Source: Sulfurovum sp. UBA7648 (GTDB lineage Bacteria > Campylobacterota > Campylobacteria > Campylobacterales > Sulfurovaceae). Taken from it: a stretch of DNA of 5,849 nt. Each line of letters starts with the position of its first letter. Within the stretch, counting starts at the first letter, position 1. The notes beneath the pieces are model-generated. The model was given only the letters and a program-made list of their open reading frames with translations, did no database searches and had not been told where the DNA came from. The DNA lies in assembly GCA_002483605.1 (NCBI GenBank), contig DLIG01000014.1:21963-27811 (forward strand), written 5' to 3'. Of this stretch, positions 5,142 to 5,849 are shown one piece after another. Made by a program: the position numbers and the translations under genes.

Positions 5142-5786
5142 ATGCCAAAAAAAGCAACAAAACTGGAAATAGAAGCTATAAAAGAACTTTTTTTAGAAAA
5201 TTATCCCGATAGTGTAACCGAACTTCATTATACTAATGCTTATGAGCTACTCATAGCCGTGATGCTTTCGGCACAATGCACAGACAAAAGGGTCAACCTC
5301 ATAACACCTGCGCTTTTTGCTGCCTATCCTAGGGTTTATGACCTGGCAAAAGCGAATTTGGATGATATAAAAACATTGATCGGTACATGTTCTTTTTTTA
5401 ACAATAAGGCCAAAAATTTAATAACTATGGCAAATCAGATTGCAGATAGCTATGACGGCAAAATACCGCTTACGCAAAAAGAATTGGTAAAACTGGCCGG
5501 CGTAGGACAAAAAACAGCTAATGTTGTAATGTTGGAATATACCGGCGCTAATCTGATGGCGGTTGATACGCATGTATTCCGAGTTGCTCACAGGCTTGGG
5601 CTGAGCAATGCCAAGACTGCAAAAAAGACAGAAGAGGAACTAAGCAAAAAGTTTAAAACAGACTTGCATAGACTTCATCAAGCCATGGTGCTTTTTGGAA
5701 GATATCGCTGTAAGGCTATTAATCCTCTATGCGAAGATTGTTTTTTGAAATCGTACTGCAAAAGCAAAGGACGATTTAAGGTGTAA
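5142..5786 (+). CDS. nth: Endonuclease III (DNA glycosylase / AP lyase)
   Basis: Base-excision repair enzyme that removes oxidised pyrimidines from DNA and cuts at the abasic site. The 214 residues match E. coli Nth (211). The helix-hairpin-helix LAGVGQKTANVVMLEY (118-133) carries the catalytic lysine Lys124. VDTHVFRVAHRLGL holds the catalytic aspartate Asp142. The C-terminal [4Fe-4S] cluster loop is complete as C190-x6-C197-x2-C200-x5-C206. The Shine-Dalgarno is weak (GAAAGA about 7 bases upstream). A nearby upstream ATG at 5129 is out of frame, so ATG 5142 is preferred. It is divergent from the chaperone gene, and its last 11 bases overlap a probable convergent gene. Confidence 0.98.
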   Translation: MPKKATKLEIEAIKELFLENYPDSVTELHYTNAYELLIAVMLSAQCTDKRVNLITPALFAAYPRVYDLAKANLDDIKTLIGTCSFFNNKAKNLITMANQIADSYDGKIPLTQKELVKLAGVGQKTANVVMLEYTGANLMAVDTHVFRVAHRLGLSNAKTAKKTEEELSKKFKTDLHRLHQAMVLFGRYRCKAINPLCEDCFLKSYCKSKGRFKV

Positions 5787-5849
5787 TTTCTTGAATTATT
5801 TTGTTTAATACTTCAAAAGTTTGCTCAACCGATCTTAGATTCACTGCTT
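5776..5849 (-). CDS. C-terminal end of an unidentified minus-strand gene (partial)
   Basis: On the minus strand one frame stays open from the window edge to a TAA at 5778-5776 and reads AVNLRSVEQTFEVLNKIIQE followed by ITP. The other two minus frames have stops within this stretch. The sequence looks like a natural amphipathic helix, which favours a real C-terminus, but 23 residues are too few to name a family. It would end inside nth (11-bp convergent overlap), leaving no room for a separate terminator. Confidence 0.4.
   Translation of the reverse strand, partial: AVNLRSVEQTFEVLNKIIQEITP

Overview
The window is compact bacterial DNA, by eye clearly AT-rich. Protein content and gene order point to a Campylobacterota (epsilonproteobacterial) genome, probably a Sulfurimonas/Sulfurovum-like lineage. 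The main clue is nth divergent from a SurA/Peb4-type chaperone that precedes a class II aldolase gene; as I recall it, Campylobacter jejuni has the order nth-peb4-fba. The genus is a guess.

Layout from left to right. The window opens inside the 3' end of a tRNA gene (T-loop, acceptor strand and CCA, bases 1-21; best guess tRNA-Asp). A textbook sigma-70 promoter follows (34-62) and drives a small dodecin gene (90-308). A 22-bp gap with a hairpin separates dodecin from the convergent hisD. From 4122 down to 331 the minus strand carries one tight gene run: a short exported SurA-N-type protein without a parvulin domain, fructose-bisphosphate aldolase (fbaA), a PLP enzyme of the ACC deaminase/D-cysteine desulfhydrase family, and hisD. 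Gaps are 14 bp, 5 bp and a 4-bp overlap, so this looks like one operon. Upstream on the same strand is a full-length SurA/Peb4-like parvulin chaperone (4195-5034), divergent from nth (endonuclease III, 5142-5786). The last 74 bases probably hold the C-terminus of another minus-strand gene that overlaps the end of nth.

Most genes are housekeeping: histidine biosynthesis, glycolysis/gluconeogenesis, outer-membrane protein folding and base-excision repair. Catalytic and metal-binding residues are intact in HisD, FbaA and Nth. Three things stand out. (1) The PLP enzyme gene carries a 69-bp two-hairpin palindromic element inserted in frame (2163-2231), adding 23 residues that include VIPAKAGIQ and MDPRVKHEDD. 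(2) The same gene carries a 7-bp tandem repeat (1964-1987) that also looks like inserted material. (3) The two chaperone genes, one with and one without the PPIase domain, share a promoter segment 26/34 identical without gaps, at almost the same distance from each start codon. This suggests common regulation of two diverged paralogs. I see no CRISPR array, prophage, insertion sequence with transposase, or gene-free stretch longer than about 110 bases.
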